64,000 nucleotides of DNA. Origin: Mikania micrantha. Its lineage: Eukaryota > Streptophyta > Magnoliopsida > Asterales > Asteraceae. Below the pieces are notes generated by a model, which was not told the origin of the DNA, ran no database searches, and saw only the letters and a list, made by a program, of their open reading frames with translations. Each line of letters starts with the position of its first letter. The first letter of the stretch is position 1. The translations under genes and the position numbers were made by a program. Positions 62,978-64,000 of the stretch are shown one piece after another. The stretch covers positions 56,380,031 to 56,444,030 of the forward strand of contig CM018682.1 of the NCBI GenBank assembly GCA_009363875.1. Reading direction: 5' to 3'.

Positions 62978-63573
62978 TGTTGGACTAAAAGAACCAATGA
63001 GCCTGATCAGAAAAATCTCTAAGTCTCACAACACTTACAACAACTGAAGAAGAACACAACGGCTGACATTCACTTTGCAGAAGTTACAAGATCTGAAGTT
63101 ATATACAACAGCTGAAGTGTAAGTCTTCAGATGTTGTGGTGTTTCGTTTTGTCTTCAGTAGTTTTCATTCAGTACTTGTAAAAAGTCTGATGAGTATTTA
63201 ACTCATCAGACGTTGTAGTCTTAATTAAGTAGTTTTATGTCTTCAGTAGTTGTAAGAGAATGTCTTCAGATGTTGTAGACATTCTCAGTAGTTTAGTTAA
63301 ATCAGTAGTTATCTTTTGTCTGTTAGGTGTCAACATCATGTGACATCATCAGACGTCACTGTTTCTATATAAGGGCAGTTGATATTTTGTATTGGTAACG
63401 AAGTTAGTGCGATTGAATGAATTATTTCTTTTGCAGAATTTCTCTTTCTATAACAAACTTGTTCTTTACTGTTTGATTGAATTTACTTTGTTCTTGCTAA
63501 TATGTAGCTAATTCATCTTTGAATTCCGCTGCTATAATCTATTATTGATCAAATGAGAACATCTGATCCTACA
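62978..63573 (+). repeat. Co-6 5' LTR (596 bp)
   Basis: TGTTGGACTAAAAG at the start and GATCCTACA at the end. Several GTCTTCAGATGTTGT and GTCTTCAGTAGTTGT motifs (63040-63310) lie upstream of a TATA box (CTATATAAG, 63365-63373). Confidence 0.88.
63040..63373 (+). promoter_or_regulatory. Co-6 LTR promoter with CTTCAG motif array
   Basis: Four clear GTCTTCAG(AT/TA)GTT motifs and variants (CATTCAGTACTT, CTCAGTAGTT, ATCAGTAGTT) over 270 bases, a TGACATCATCAGACGTCA stretch with an ACGTCA core (63341-63360), then CTATATAAG. Two near-palindromic TGACATCATCA/GACGTCA sites could bind bZIP factors; that is inference. Confidence 0.6.
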
Positions 63574-63574
63574 A

Positions 63575-63590
63575 TTGGTATCAGAGCTGG
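63575..63590 (+). other. Primer-binding site of Co-6
   Basis: TTGGTATCAGAGCTGG starts two bases after the LTR end: the standard initiator-Met tRNA complement. Confidence 0.9.
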
Positions 63591-63806
63591 TTAATCATTG
63601 ATCGATTAAACAATTGATCTCTGAAACTGCTCAAATTTTATTCTCTAAGTTGATCGAATTAGCCGATTAGTAAGAATTTGTTATAGATTGAAGTTTTCTG
63701 TTAACTTCTGTTGATTTGTTTTTCAATATCAATTTGTTTTGAATCAATTGGTTGAAGTTTGTGTTAATTCACTTGAATTTTGTTGATATTGATTGAATCT
63801 GAAATC

Positions 63807-64000
63807 GTGACAACTCCAAACAATGATCCACACAACACAGGCTCCGCAACCAAGCCTCCGATGCTGGTTCGGAGTGAGTACAACATTTGGCAACGTAGAA
63901 TGCTACATCACCTGTCAATTAACAGTGCAGGATGTTGGAAATCTGTAGTGCATGGTCCGTATAAACCCATGATCACTGATCCTGAAACTAAAATCATGAT
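63807..64000 (+). CDS. Co-6 gag, N-terminal part (partial)
   Basis: The frame open to the window end reads TTPNNDPHNTGSATKPPMLV, RSEYNIWQRRMLHHL and KPMITDPETKIM. PxMLxRxxYxxWxxRM is the standard start of copia gag (UBN2-like). There is no ATG before PPMLV; the codon in front of TTPNND is GTG (63807-63809), probably a mutated ATG. If so, translation would need the ATG of PPML, 19 residues in. The gene continues outside the window, so intactness is unknown. Confidence 0.7.
   Translation, partial: MTTPNNDPHNTGSATKPPMLVRSEYNIWQRRMLHHLSINSAGCWKSVVHGPYKPMITDPETKIM

Larger units (their letters stand above)
62978..64000 (+). mobile_element. Co-6: 5' end of a Ty1/copia element inserted in Ty3-5 LTR
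   Basis: LTR 62978-63573, primer site from 63575, leader, then gag running off the window. It disrupts the Ty3-5 5' LTR, so it is the latest insertion in this part of the window. Confidence 0.9.

Overview
The window looks like repeat-rich intergenic DNA of a large plant genome. Almost all of it is Ty3/gypsy and Ty1/copia LTR retrotransposons, nested in one another and mostly decayed. I see no intact host gene, rRNA, tRNA or CRISPR array. A eudicot is clear from the element types. Asteraceae is my best guess, because the copia elements carry an extra post-pol ORF (aORF) of a kind I associate with that family; this rests on memory, not on a search.

Layout (names are mine). 1-4918: Ty3-1, the 3' end of a gypsy element (integrase, polypurine tract, 3.5-kb LTR). 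4919-9225: the only stretch without a clear LTR element; it holds microsatellites, tandem repeats and a broken gene fragment resembling the nucleolar protein UTP7/WDR46. 9226-14757: Co-1, a minus-strand copia fragment. 14930-34430: Co-2, a plus-strand copia element (pol, spacer, aORF, 3' LTR). Co-2 is split by Ty3-2 (16637-25962, minus, both LTRs, 5-bp target duplication TGAAA) and by a solo-like LTR, sLTR-1 (29192-32111). 34431-40878: minus copia pieces Co-3 and Co-3b, with a plus-strand copia 3' end, Co-4 (35741-37844), inside. 40879-46094: Co-5, minus aORF plus 3' LTR. 46095-51430: Ty3-3, plus, 5' LTR, PBS, long leader and truncated gag. 51712-53944: Ty3-4, part of a minus LTR of the same family as Ty3-1. 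It abuts Ty3-5 (53945 to beyond the window, minus, gag-pol nearly complete). The 5' LTR of Ty3-5 is broken at 62978 by Co-6, a young-looking plus copia element that runs off the window.

The coding parts follow known plans: gypsy gag (CCHC) - protease - RT - RNase H - integrase - chromodomain-like tail, and copia gag - protease - integrase - RT - RNase H, then in Co-1, Co-2 and Co-5 a ~1.9-kb spacer and an aORF. All are interrupted by stops or frameshifts.

The most interesting signals are non-coding. (1) A ~115-nt hairpin occurs six times in Ty3-1 and Ty3-3 (LTR and leader) and again in both Ty3-5 LTRs. Its arm sequences differ from copy to copy but stay complementary, and its loop is conserved, which suggests a maintained RNA structure. 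(2) Each LTR lineage carries its own dense array of a short private motif next to its TATA box. In Co-1, Co-2 and Co-5 the same private motif recurs in the spacer before the aORF, as if that ORF had its own LTR-like promoter.
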